5,154 nt of DNA from Clostridiales bacterium (GCA_019420065.1 JAHZHX010000096.1:1-5154), one strand, 5' to 3'; positions 1-5,154 are shown, numbered from the stretch's first letter. A program made the numbers and translations. The notes: generated by a model not told the origin, from the sequence alone.

Positions 1-990
1 CTTCCACGCCGTCTTGTATTCGTTCCGGTTCGCCCCGATCTGCTCCACCAGCTCCAGCGGGTTGCCGAACTCGTCGTACGTCAGCTCCTGCGCGCACAGG
101 TTCGTGTTCCCCTGCATCACGGTGTACCGCGCAGGACGGTTGGCAAAGTCGTACTCGTAGTACGTCTGCCGGCCCAGATTCTCGTCCCGCTCGCAGGCGA
201 CCTGCCCGTTCGCGCCGTAATCGTACCGGCACTGGACAGGCTCGCCATTATATTGCAGCGCCGTCACGCGTTTGAACCCGTCGTAGCTGTAATTCGCCTT
301 CGCCCCGTTGCCGTAGGTCACGCTTTGCAGCGTGCCGTCCGGGTTGTAGGCATTGGTCGAGAGCGTCTGCGTCCCCACCTTCACCGTGGTCGGACGGCCC
401 GCCTTGTCATAGGCGAAGGTGTACTTCACGTCGCAGGCATCGCCCGTGGTGTTGTGCGAGACCTCGCTCAGCCGGTCGTTCTGGTAGGCGTAGGCGTTCT
501 TGTAGTTCTTCCCGTCCGCCGCGGCCGCGACCGCCGTCACGCGCTTGAGCTTATCGTAGGTATAGTTGACCTTCTGACCCTTCGGGTCGGTCACGCTTTT
601 CAAGGTTCCCAGGCTGAGGTCAATATCGCTGCTGACCGTCTTCCCACGCGCGTCTGTCCGCGACGCCGCATAGTTCTTATTCGACGTGTATGCCGTGGTT
701 CCTGCAAGAATGATGGCGTTATCGCTGCTTTTTGTTACCTGACCGATCAGGTTGCCCTTGTCGTCGTAGCTGTATGTGGTCGCCGTGCCGCTGGGCGTGG
801 TATCGCTGCGCAGCAGGTGCTTTTTGCGCTCCGCGTCGGTTGTGCCATAGGTCTGGGTATACGTCGCGTCCGTACCGCGCCCGTAGGGACGGTACGTCAG
901 AAGGTTATTGAAGCCGTCATACGTCGCGTAGCACTTGGCGCTGGAAAGATCCGTCGCGCTGAGCACGTTGCCCTTGCCGTCGTAAACGTA
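1..990 (-). repeat. Second YD-repeat block (core) of the RHS protein, continuing past the left edge
   Basis: Residues 1137-1466 are a run of YD units. One pair is especially clear: residues 1264-1290 (DNA 529-609) and 1355-1381 (DNA 256-336) align with 17 of 27 identical residues, both containing a GTLxSVT start, an NYxYD centre and a KRVTA end. Their spacing is exactly 91 residues (273 bp), and a 12-bp exact DNA repeat lies at 259-270 and 532-543. The block shows a change in codon choice relative to the upstream part of the gene (Tyr mostly TAC instead of TAT). Confidence 0.8.
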
Positions 991-3900
991 GGTCTTGCCG
1001 AACTGCTCCTTGTACAGATAAAGCCCGTCAAACTCGGTATAGTTGATGTTGTCCTGGTAGTCCACGCTGAAGCGGATCCCCGTATAATTGCACGGCGCGG
1101 TCACCATGCCCGCCGCCAGCTGCCAGTCCGTCCATTCCTCGCTCCACTGGATAGGCGCCGCATCCATATAGGTGCTCGTGTTCGTCTTCAGGAACGATAC
1201 CCGGATCGACAGGCATTTCGCTTCCCCGCGCAGGGGCTTGGTATAGGTCAGCGCCCAGCCGCCGGCGGCGTACACATCCCCGGCATTGCCCACCGCCGCA
1301 ATGTCCTGATACATGCCCTTGGCCGAACCCCGCCCGCCGCCATATATGCGCATCACATTGGCGGACAGACCCTGCGGACGCTGCCCGGTCGCGGAGGAAT
1401 ATACCTTGTCCGCGCCGCCGTTGGCCGCGTTGGCCGTCCAGAAGCTCGGCACGGCGTTGGTATTGAAGGAGAAATCGCCGTTTTGCAGCATGTTATAGGC
1501 GTTGGCGACTGGGCCCTCCTCCAGCTGCGTGCAGTCAAAGAACGCGCTCCCCGTGCCGCCTCCTGCCATCAGACGCACCTGAACCGCCGTGCTCGCGCTG
1601 TCCGCAGGCAGCGTAAAGGGCACGCTGATGCGCCGCCACATGCCGCTGCTCTGGCGCGTGGGGCCATCCACCGTCACATCCGCCCCCGCGCTGTTTTTAT
1701 AAGTCACGCGCAGGCAGCCGTTCGCGCCGTCCAGCGTGGTCAGATAGGATGAAAAGGTATAGGTTTTCCCCTTAGTCAGATTGACGGTCTGATACGCCGT
1801 CTGATAGCCCGCGCTGTTATGGCGGACGATACGCAGGCTCTTGGGACCCATGTACGCGCGGGTTGTGGAATAGCTGTAGGAGCCGATGGAGCTGTTCAGC
1901 GCCTGTTCCGTCCAGAAACCGGCGTTTTCCATGTCGTGGCCCTGCAGCAGGTTGCATACCACGCGCTGCATACGCGACACGGTATCAGGATGATTCACCG
2001 GCGAGGAGGCCGAATACTGCGCAAAGGAGGCATAGCCCAGCCCGTCGTTGACCGATACCACGTTGCCGTAGTCGTTGAAATGATAAATGAGCTTTTTGCC
2101 CTCCGACAGCGCCGTGCCCGCAGCATTGGGAACCAGGTCGGTCACAGTGGTCATACAGTCGCCATAAGTATATTTGCGGCCGCCCAGCTTGGTACTGCCG
2201 TTTAAGATCTCCACCCGCGCCACGCGATAGGGGCCGCCTGCCCGAGCAGACGTGTAAGTATAGGCAAGCTTCAGTCCGTCGGCATTGGTCACACTTTCCA
2301 GCAGTCCCAGACTGTTATAAGTATACGCCGCTGCGCTGGTACCGCTCACGCCTTCAAGGTGCGTGATCTGCGTCAAGCGGCCATTGGCATCATACGCAAA
2401 GCTGCACATGCTCTCGCTATAACCGGGAGGCGTGATGCTTTTCAGGCGGCCGTCATAGGCAAACGCCGTACTGCGCCCCGCGCCGTCCTTCGCAGCTGTA
2501 ATGCGCCGAGCGGCATCGCTGGTCAGGATCATCATATTGCCGCAGGCGTCGGCAACGCTTTTCAGCATTTTGACATTATCATAGTTCTCGCCAAATTCAG
2601 CTGTCGGCAAATCAAAGAGCATAACGGAATCGCCCTTGTCCGTGATCCGGCACTCGCTGCCGGAAATCGTCAGCGTCAACCCTAAACCGGACAGGTCCTG
2701 CCATACGCCGTCCTTCTGCTTGAAATGATGGCGCGTGCCGTCGCCGTCCATGTATACATAATACAGCACGCTGCCCGTATTGTCCGTCAGCGTTTCCCGA
2801 TGCAGCGTTTGCTGCAAGCTGGTTTTCCAGCCATTGCCCATACCAAACGGATCCTTATCATAATAGCAGGAATTATAATAATGCGCTGCGGATACAGGCA
2901 TCAGATTACCGGTAGTAGTAAAATCGCTGTGTTCAAAGATCAAATTGCCATTATACAGGCTTACATAGCCCGTACCGGCACGCCCGGCAGACTGCTGTTC
3001 ATAAGCCAAATAATCTTCCAGACCCGCCAGGCTAACATAGTTGATCGTTACATAGGGCTTATTGCCGGCATGATCGCCACTGTACAGATTGACCGCCGCG
3101 CTGCCGCCAACCTCAAGCGCTACGCCGTAATTAACCCCCGCGTACCACTTGCGCACCAGGTTCGAAATATCAAAAGAATATTCCGTGTTCGCAGCCGTCA
3201 TATATACATAATCGGCTGCATGGCCGTTCAGCGCAGGAGCATTATTATAAGTAATGCCCGCAGCGGACCACGAAGCCAGCACCTCGCGCAGATATACGCT
3301 CGCGCCAGTCGTGGGATTTACACTCAGGCCATAGCTGTTGGCCGCCGCTGTACGCACCGTCAGCATCGCTTTTGTAATATAATAAGAAGAATCGATCTGC
3401 GGCAAACTGGAATCCAGAAAACGGATAAAAGCTTTGCTGACACCAAAACTGCTGTGCTGGTTGCTGACGCGCAGCACCTCATTGGCCGCATTCTGCACCG
3501 TGTCCGGCTGCATACTGGTAACATAATTATCCTCCAGCGCGCCGGTTTGCTTTTTGGTAATCACCGCCGGATCAAGAATTACCGGGAACTGCGCCTGTTC
3601 CAGCCATTCGGCCGCAGGCGTATAAGTAATGCGCCATAGATCGCGCACCGCCGGGCAAGGCTGCATTGCAACTGCTACCTGACCAACGCTGTTTTTACCG
3701 GCATCCGTCATAAACGGCGACGGGAACACATAAGGCACATCACCGTTTTTCGCAACCAACTGAATTTCTCCGTTCAGCAGTTTTGGAATCATGCCATACG
3801 TTTTCAGCAACACCGTCACCGACTGAGCCGCCTGGCGATTTTCCATGATCCATTCATCCTTGAAAGAATCGCTTTTCATCCGGCATACAAGAGATACACC

Positions 3901-4398
3901 CGGGAGAATATTTTCGTACCTCGCTTCACTGTCCAGCCGATCCAGCACATCGCGGCGGCGATCATCTTCAGCATGTTCCGCACACGAGCAAGGCACAGCA
4001 ATCGGTTCAGCATTGCTGGCATTTTCCACACGCCAGGCAATCGTATAGCCGTCGCGATTCTCCAACCGTACCATTTCAGACGCATCAGCAGATTTCAGCG
4101 TCAGCTGCAGATCCGGATTTCGTTTATTGCGCAGGAATGTATCCTCACCATTTTGACGCAGTTCCAGCGTGTTGTCGATTTCCTGCCAGCGTCCGTTCTT
4201 ATCGCGGCTATGAACTTTTTCGGGATACAGTACCGCCTGGTAAAGTCCCCGGCCAAGACTAAAAATCTTCCCAGCCTGCGTACGCTTGTCCGTTTCCTCA
4301 CGGCCAGGCATTTTCTTCATCTCATCAGCAGTAACCATGCGAGCAGCCGCTTTGTTCAAAAGCGCCTTGCCGCATTCAGATTTCAATATTTCTTTCAT
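1..4398 (-). CDS. RHS/YD-repeat protein with DNRLRE domain, WapA/polymorphic-toxin type (partial, 3' end beyond left edge)
   Basis: The frame is open for 1466 codons with no stop and is cut by the left edge. The ATG at 4398 follows GAAAGGA, and an in-frame TGA at 4414-4416 excludes a longer start. Residues 1-60 are hydrophilic and lack a signal peptide. Residues 60-280 match the N-terminal region of DNRLRE/RHS proteins (YPEKVHSRDKNGRWQEIDNTL-like segment, YENILPGVSL at 163-172, PFMTDA near 228, FPVILDPAV near 271). A DNRLRE domain spans about 290-455 (DNYVTS; W377 before ITYNN; YVTINYV at its end). RHS entry follows at 478-526 (YVSLYNGNL, FGMGNGW). YD repeats lie at about 627-790 and again at 1137-1466 (YVYDGKGN, YSYDDKGN, FAYDKAGR, YEYDFANR, LTYDEFGN). 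Two jelly-roll-like modules (815-965, 969-1135) separate the two blocks. In this family the YD core forms a shell enclosing a C-terminal toxin tip used against competitors or hosts. The tip and its immunity gene are not visible, so toxin activity is inferred. The family call is firm; substrate and export route are unknown. Confidence 0.95.
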   Translation of the reverse strand, partial: MKEILKSECGKALLNKAAARMVTADEMKKMPGREETDKRTQAGKIFSLGRGLYQAVLYPEKVHSRDKNGRWQEIDNTLELRQNGEDTFLRNKRNPDLQLTLKSADASEMVRLENRDGYTIAWRVENASNAEPIAVPCSCAEHAEDDRRRDVLDRLDSEARYENILPGVSLVCRMKSDSFKDEWIMENRQAAQSVTVLLKTYGMIPKLLNGEIQLVAKNGDVPYVFPSPFMTDAGKNSVGQVAVAMQPCPAVRDLWRITYTPAAEWLEQAQFPVILDPAVITKKQTGALEDNYVTSMQPDTVQNAANEVLRVSNQHSSFGVSKAFIRFLDSSLPQIDSSYYITKAMLTVRTAAANSYGLSVNPTTGASVYLREVLASWSAAGITYNNAPALNGHAADYVYMTAANTEYSFDISNLVRKWYAGVNYGVALEVGGSAAVNLYSGDHAGNKPYVTINYVSLAGLEDYLAYEQQSAGRAGTGYVSLYNGNLIFEHSDFTTTGNLMPVSAAHYYNSCYYDKDPFGMGNGWKTSLQQTLHRETLTDNTGSVLYYVYMDGDGTRHHFKQKDGVWQDLSGLGLTLTISGSECRITDKGDSVMLFDLPTAEFGENYDNVKMLKSVADACGNMMILTSDAARRITAAKDGAGRSTAFAYDGRLKSITPPGYSESMCSFAYDANGRLTQITHLEGVSGTSAAAYTYNSLGLLESVTNADGLKLAYTYTSARAGGPYRVARVEILNGSTKLGGRKYTYGDCMTTVTDLVPNAAGTALSEGKKLIYHFNDYGNVVSVNDGLGYASFAQYSASSPVNHPDTVSRMQRVVCNLLQGHDMENAGFWTEQALNSSIGSYSYSTTRAYMGPKSLRIVRHNSAGYQTAYQTVNLTKGKTYTFSSYLTTLDGANGCLRVTYKNSAGADVTVDGPTRQSSGMWRRISVPFTLPADSASTAVQVRLMAGGGTGSAFFDCTQLEEGPVANAYNMLQNGDFSFNTNAVPSFWTANAANGGADKVYSSATGQRPQGLSANVMRIYGGGRGSAKGMYQDIAAVGNAGDVYAAGGWALTYTKPLRGEAKCLSIRVSFLKTNTSTYMDAAPIQWSEEWTDWQLAAGMVTAPCNYTGIRFSVDYQDNINYTEFDGLYLYKEQFGKTYVYDGKGNVLSATDLSSAKCYATYDGFNNLLTYRPYGRGTDATYTQTYGTTDAERKKHLLRSDTTPSGTATTYSYDDKGNLIGQVTKSSDNAIILAGTTAYTSNKNYAASRTDARGKTVSSDIDLSLGTLKSVTDPKGQKVNYTYDKLKRVTAVAAAADGKNYKNAYAYQNDRLSEVSHNTTGDACDVKYTFAYDKAGRPTTVKVGTQTLSTNAYNPDGTLQSVTYGNGAKANYSYDGFKRVTALQYNGEPVQCRYDYGANGQVACERDENLGRQTYYEYDFANRPARYTVMQGNTNLCAQELTYDEFGNPLELVEQIGANRNEYKTAWK
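994..1956 (-). other. Two tandem jelly-roll / carbohydrate-binding-like modules inside the RHS protein
   Basis: Residues 815-965 begin NLLQGHDMENAGFW and end FFDCTQLEEG. Residues 969-1135 begin MLQNGDFSF, followed by a Trp at 987, and end EFDGLYLYKEQFG. An opening N-L-x-N-G-x-F-E-like strand with a Trp, and a closing F-D-x-x-x-L strand, are typical of CBM4/9-like galactose-binding folds. The two modules lie back to back between the first and second YD blocks. Binding to sugar or cell wall is a family-level inference; no binding residues can be assigned by eye. Confidence 0.6.
2029..2520 (-). repeat. First YD-repeat block of the RHS protein (protein-level repeats)
   Basis: Residues about 627-790 carry degenerate YD units: AKDGAGRSTAFAYDGRL, SFAYDANGRLTQIT, AYTYNSLGLLESVTNADG, LAYTYTS, and IYHFNDYGNVVSVNDG. 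The units are about 20-25 residues apart and too diverged for long DNA identity. They build the beta-strand wall of the RHS shell in known structures of the family. The block stops where the first jelly-roll module begins. Confidence 0.75.
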
Positions 4399-4410
4399 TA
4401 TTTTCCTTTC
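4399..4410 (-). promoter_or_regulatory. Ribosome binding site of the RHS gene
   Basis: The minus strand reads GAAAGGA at 4410-4404, six bases from the core GG to the ATG at 4398. It is of moderate strength. Together with the in-frame TGA at 4414-4416 it fixes the start and shows that no N-terminal extension carrying a signal peptide is possible. Confidence 0.8.
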
Positions 4411-4439
4411 AAATCATATACTTTTATTGTGGAAGTATG

Positions 4440-4468
4440 AAAAAAGCAGGCGCGATTTATCGCCCTGC
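4440..4468 (-). terminator. Intrinsic terminator in the RHS leader (attenuator candidate)
   Basis: On the minus strand, GCAGGGCGAT (4468-4459) pairs with ATCGC-G-CCTGC (4456-4446), giving about ten base pairs with one bulged G and a very small AA or UAAA loop. Six T follow at 4445-4440. The polarity (T run after the stem on the minus strand, A run before it on the plus strand) shows it acts on minus-strand transcripts. It sits 42 nt upstream of the rhs start codon and downstream of the only good minus-strand promoter seen, so it would end rhs transcripts prematurely unless overcome. It could instead end a short independent RNA made from 4604. Confidence 0.75.
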
Positions 4469-4477
4469 CGCCGTCTA

Positions 4478-4502
4478 TGAAAGCATCTTCCCGCTGCTTT
4501 CA
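4478..4502 (-). other. Hairpin in the RHS leader
   Basis: A perfect 8-bp inverted repeat (TGAAAGCA / TGCTTTCA) with a nine-base loop lies just upstream of the intrinsic terminator on the minus strand. It has no T tail of its own. It may be part of a folded leader RNA that also holds the terminator. Confidence 0.5.
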
Positions 4503-4526
4503 ATCACTGTTATCAATTCTGATATC

Positions 4527-4544
4527 TCAGCCCCTCAAACGCAT
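4527..4544 (-). CDS. Possible five-residue leader peptide (MRLRG) in the RHS leader
   Basis: The minus strand has an excellent Shine-Dalgarno, AAGGAGG at 4556-4550, followed after five bases by ATG CGT TTG AGG GGC TGA. The initiation signal is stronger than that of rhs itself, yet the frame has only five sense codons and is not in the rhs frame. It lies between two leader hairpins and 59 nt before the terminator stem. Such minimal ORFs can control attenuators by ribosome stalling or release, which is an inference here. The purine-rich tract could also be chance, or a protein or RNA contact site. Confidence 0.35.
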   Translation of the reverse strand: MRLRG

Positions 4545-4565
4545 CCCTCCCTCCTTTTTGAAAAG

Positions 4566-4599
4566 CAAAAGGCGCTCGCCTGCTGGCGAACACCCTTTG
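4566..4599 (-). other. 15-bp leader hairpin, complete only in minus-strand RNA
   Basis: Minus-strand RNA pairs CAAAGGGUGUUCGCC (4599-4585) with GGCGAGCGCCUUUUG (4580-4566) around an AGCA loop. All 15 positions pair, three of them as G-U (4570/4595, 4573/4592, 4575/4590). On the plus strand the same three positions are A-C mismatches, so the structure favours minus-strand RNA. It begins only a few bases after the predicted transcription start and is followed by a weak CUUUUC stretch, so it is not a good terminator itself. Its loop and 3' arm can alternatively pair with the downstream terminator arm. Confidence 0.6.
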
Positions 4600-4607
4600 A
4601 CGATGAT

Positions 4608-4636
4608 ACTATAACATATCTTTTTGCGACACACAA
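4608..4636 (-). promoter_or_regulatory. Extended -10 sigma-A-type promoter for the RHS leader
   Basis: On the minus strand the -35 is TTGTGT (4636-4631), the spacer is 17 bases, and the -10 is TATAGT (4613-4608) preceded by TGT (TGn extended -10). The predicted start is near 4604-4601, giving a leader of about 205 nt before the rhs ATG. No other comparably good minus-strand promoter was seen nearer to rhs. The spacer contains TCGCAAAAAG, which recurs 53 bp upstream. Confidence 0.65.
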
Positions 4637-4682
4637 TGTCACTTTTTCACTCAATTCTGCGTCTTTGCGCTGCTTTTTGCGA
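4620..4682 (-). repeat. Pair of 10-bp direct repeats TCGCAAAAAG at the RHS promoter
   Basis: On the minus strand TCGCAAAAAG occurs at 4629-4620, inside the -35/-10 spacer, and again at 4682-4673. The spacing is 53 bp, about five helical turns. The placement would suit an operator pair, but ten bases with an A run can recur by chance in this A/T-rich stretch. Confidence 0.25.
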
Positions 4683-4881
4683 TATACATCTTTGGTTTTT
4701 GTCCATACCCTTCAAACGCCGCCGTGCTCCCCTTCTCGCTTGGCAAGAATTCTTTCAATATCTGCTGGACAGCATTCCCCCAGACGCCATCCAGAATACA
4801 GGATTGAATCAATCTCTTTTTCTGCAAAAGCTTACTTCTCGCCAAAAACGCTCTTTCATTCTGTCCTATTTGATATTGCAA
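4651..4881 (-). CDS. Doubtful small hypothetical protein (76 codons, TTG start)
   Basis: The minus strand is open from TTG at 4881 to TGA at 4651. The product is basic and partly helical-looking (LLQKKRLIQ, WGNAVQQILKEFLP), with no signal peptide or membrane segment and no family I recognise. Arguments for it are third-position GC of about 50%, a little above its surroundings, and a stop just before the RHS promoter. Arguments against are a TTG start with no Shine-Dalgarno, an in-frame TAA only two codons upstream (4888-4890), no clear promoter, and a location in an intergenic control region. It could be a remnant of a longer gene or a chance frame. Confidence 0.25.
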   Translation of the reverse strand: MQYQIGQNERAFLARSKLLQKKRLIQSCILDGVWGNAVQQILKEFLPSEKGSTAAFEGYGQKPKMYIAKSSAKTQN

Positions 4882-4891
4882 TTTAGATTAC

Positions 4892-4911
4892 AAAATTTTT
4901 TTGATTTTTTT
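4892..4911 (+). promoter_or_regulatory. A/T tract resembling an UP element
   Basis: A run of A followed by two T runs lies immediately upstream of the tRNA -35 box (roughly -66 to -47 relative to the predicted start). Such tracts contact the RNA polymerase alpha C-terminal domain at stable-RNA promoters. The tract could also serve as a weak divergent signal; no inverted repeat for termination accompanies it. Confidence 0.45.
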
Positions 4912-4922
4912 CTTGTTTGCTA

Positions 4923-4951
4923 TTGCATAATTTCCCCACCCGTGCTATAAT
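4923..4951 (+). promoter_or_regulatory. Strong promoter for the tRNA-Ala transcript
   Basis: The -35 is TTGCAT (4923-4928), the spacer is exactly 17 bases, and the -10 is a perfect TATAAT (4946-4951) preceded by TGC (extended -10). The predicted start is near 4957-4960. It is the best promoter in the window, and its strength fits a stable RNA gene. It drives the plus strand away from the RHS unit. Confidence 0.85.
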
Positions 4952-4957
4952 ACATAA

Positions 4958-5080
4958 CTGTGACCGGGCAGAGAACATTAGTATGGTTTACAGAATAGTC
5001 TGTTCGTACTGGTACTCTCAAAGCTTGGGACACAAAAGGTAGTTAATGATGAATCTGCACAAAATTCATCGAGAAGATTT
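4958..5080 (+). other. Long 5' leader of the tRNA transcript
   Basis: About 120 nt separate the predicted start from the first tRNA base, which is long for a tRNA precursor leader. It contains a 5-bp hairpin (ACAGA 4990-4994 / TCTGT 4999-5003) and a 7-bp hairpin (GATGAAT 5048-5054 / ATTCATC 5064-5070) ending ten bases before the tRNA. A 19-codon frame (4983-5042) is present but has no convincing ribosome binding site. It may simply be trimmed by RNase P, or it may contain a small RNA I do not recognise. Confidence 0.5.
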
Positions 5081-5153
5081 GGGGCATTAGCACAGTTGGT
5101 AGCGCGCGACATTCGCATTGTCGAGGTCAGGGGTTCGACTCCCCTATGCTCCA
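5081..5153 (+). tRNA. tRNA-Ala (anticodon CGC)
   Basis: The full cloverleaf is present: acceptor GGGGCAT 5081-5087 with ATGCTCC 5146-5152, anticodon stem CGACA/TGTCG, loop TTCGCAT with anticodon CGC at 5114-5116 (reads GCG), five-base variable loop, T stem AGGGG/CCCCT with TTCGACT loop, and discriminator A at 5153. The acceptor holds the G3-U70 wobble pair, the classic alanyl-tRNA synthetase identity element, which independently confirms alanine. The D stem GCAC/GCGC has an A12-C23 mismatch. The last window base (5154) is C, so an encoded CCA end is possible but cut off. Confidence 0.96.
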
Positions 5154-5154
5154 C

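Noticed and set aside
1..990. DNA-level tandem repeat or CRISPR-like array in the YD region
   Set aside because: The periodic similarity is protein-level YD repeats; exact DNA identity reaches only about 12 bp and spacing varies.
253..1752. A 499-codon plus-strand open frame, and smaller plus-strand frames at 1819-2205, 2359-2685 and 2725-3639
   Set aside because: They are antisense to the RHS gene in GC-rich sequence. The products are Arg/Val/Ala/Gly-rich without domains or ribosome binding sites, while the minus strand encodes a recognisable protein throughout.
4521..4536. GGGGCTGAGAT on the minus strand, resembling a conserved box of the TPP riboswitch
   Set aside because: The other required TPP elements (the ACCUGAU and CUGGAUAAUGCCAGCG-like parts) and the P2/P3 stems are missing. 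The box instead sits next to a small CTGA/TCAG hairpin.
4440..4600. Known riboswitch or T-box as explanation of the leader
   Set aside because: I looked for signature sequences of T-box, c-di-GMP-I, glycine, lysine, THF, preQ1, fluoride and ZTP RNAs and found none. By-eye inspection is not decisive; a covariance-model search would be.
4437..4886. Plus-strand 149-codon frame starting at 4437, and an overlapping 108-codon frame at 4624-4950
   Set aside because: They run across the minus-strand terminator, leader and promoter, have no properly spaced Shine-Dalgarno, and the products show no domain. The second runs into the tRNA promoter.
4983..5042. 19-codon ORF in the tRNA leader (MVYRIVCSYWYSQSLGHKR)
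   Set aside because: It has no convincing ribosome binding site and lies in a tRNA precursor leader; a frame of this length is expected by chance.
5081..5154. Integration site (att) at the tRNA gene
   Set aside because: tRNA-targeting elements usually insert at the 3' end, which lies at the right edge. No integrase gene or repeat of the tRNA 3' end was seen in the window.

Overview
The window suggests a Bacillota (Clostridia-like) genome. The basis is the protein family seen here (DNRLRE-type RHS proteins are common in these bacteria), AGGAGG-type ribosome binding sites, extended -10 promoters and a U-tailed intrinsic terminator. The assignment is an inference, because no taxonomic marker other than one tRNA is present.

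The left 85% (1-4398, minus strand) is one uninterrupted reading frame of 1466 codons that runs off the left edge. It encodes the N-terminal and core part of a very large RHS/YD-repeat protein of the WapA / polymorphic-toxin type. Visible in order are a conserved N-terminal region, a DNRLRE domain, an RHS entry region, a first YD-repeat block, two tandem jelly-roll (carbohydrate-binding-like) modules, and a second YD-repeat block. The C-terminal core end, the variable tip and any immunity gene lie outside the window. Every codon of the 1466 was read by hand and no stop or frameshift was found. The frame contains no Sec signal peptide, and an in-frame TGA upstream excludes a longer start.

Between the rhs start (4398) and a tRNA promoter (4923) lies about 520 bp. 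The half nearest rhs looks like a transcribed, attenuator-type leader on the minus strand. It has an extended -10 promoter (4608-4636), a 15-bp hairpin that is complete only in minus-strand RNA, a strong Shine-Dalgarno followed by a five-codon ORF, a second hairpin, and a good intrinsic terminator 42 nt upstream of the rhs start codon. Part of the first hairpin can pair with the terminator arm, so a conditional read-through switch is plausible. The other half holds only a doubtful 76-codon minus-strand ORF with a TTG start.

The right end (plus strand) carries a strong stable-RNA-type promoter with an upstream A/T tract, a leader of about 120 nt, and a tRNA-Ala(CGC) with the G3-U70 identity pair. 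The rhs and tRNA units are divergently transcribed, so the intervening segment serves as the control region for both.
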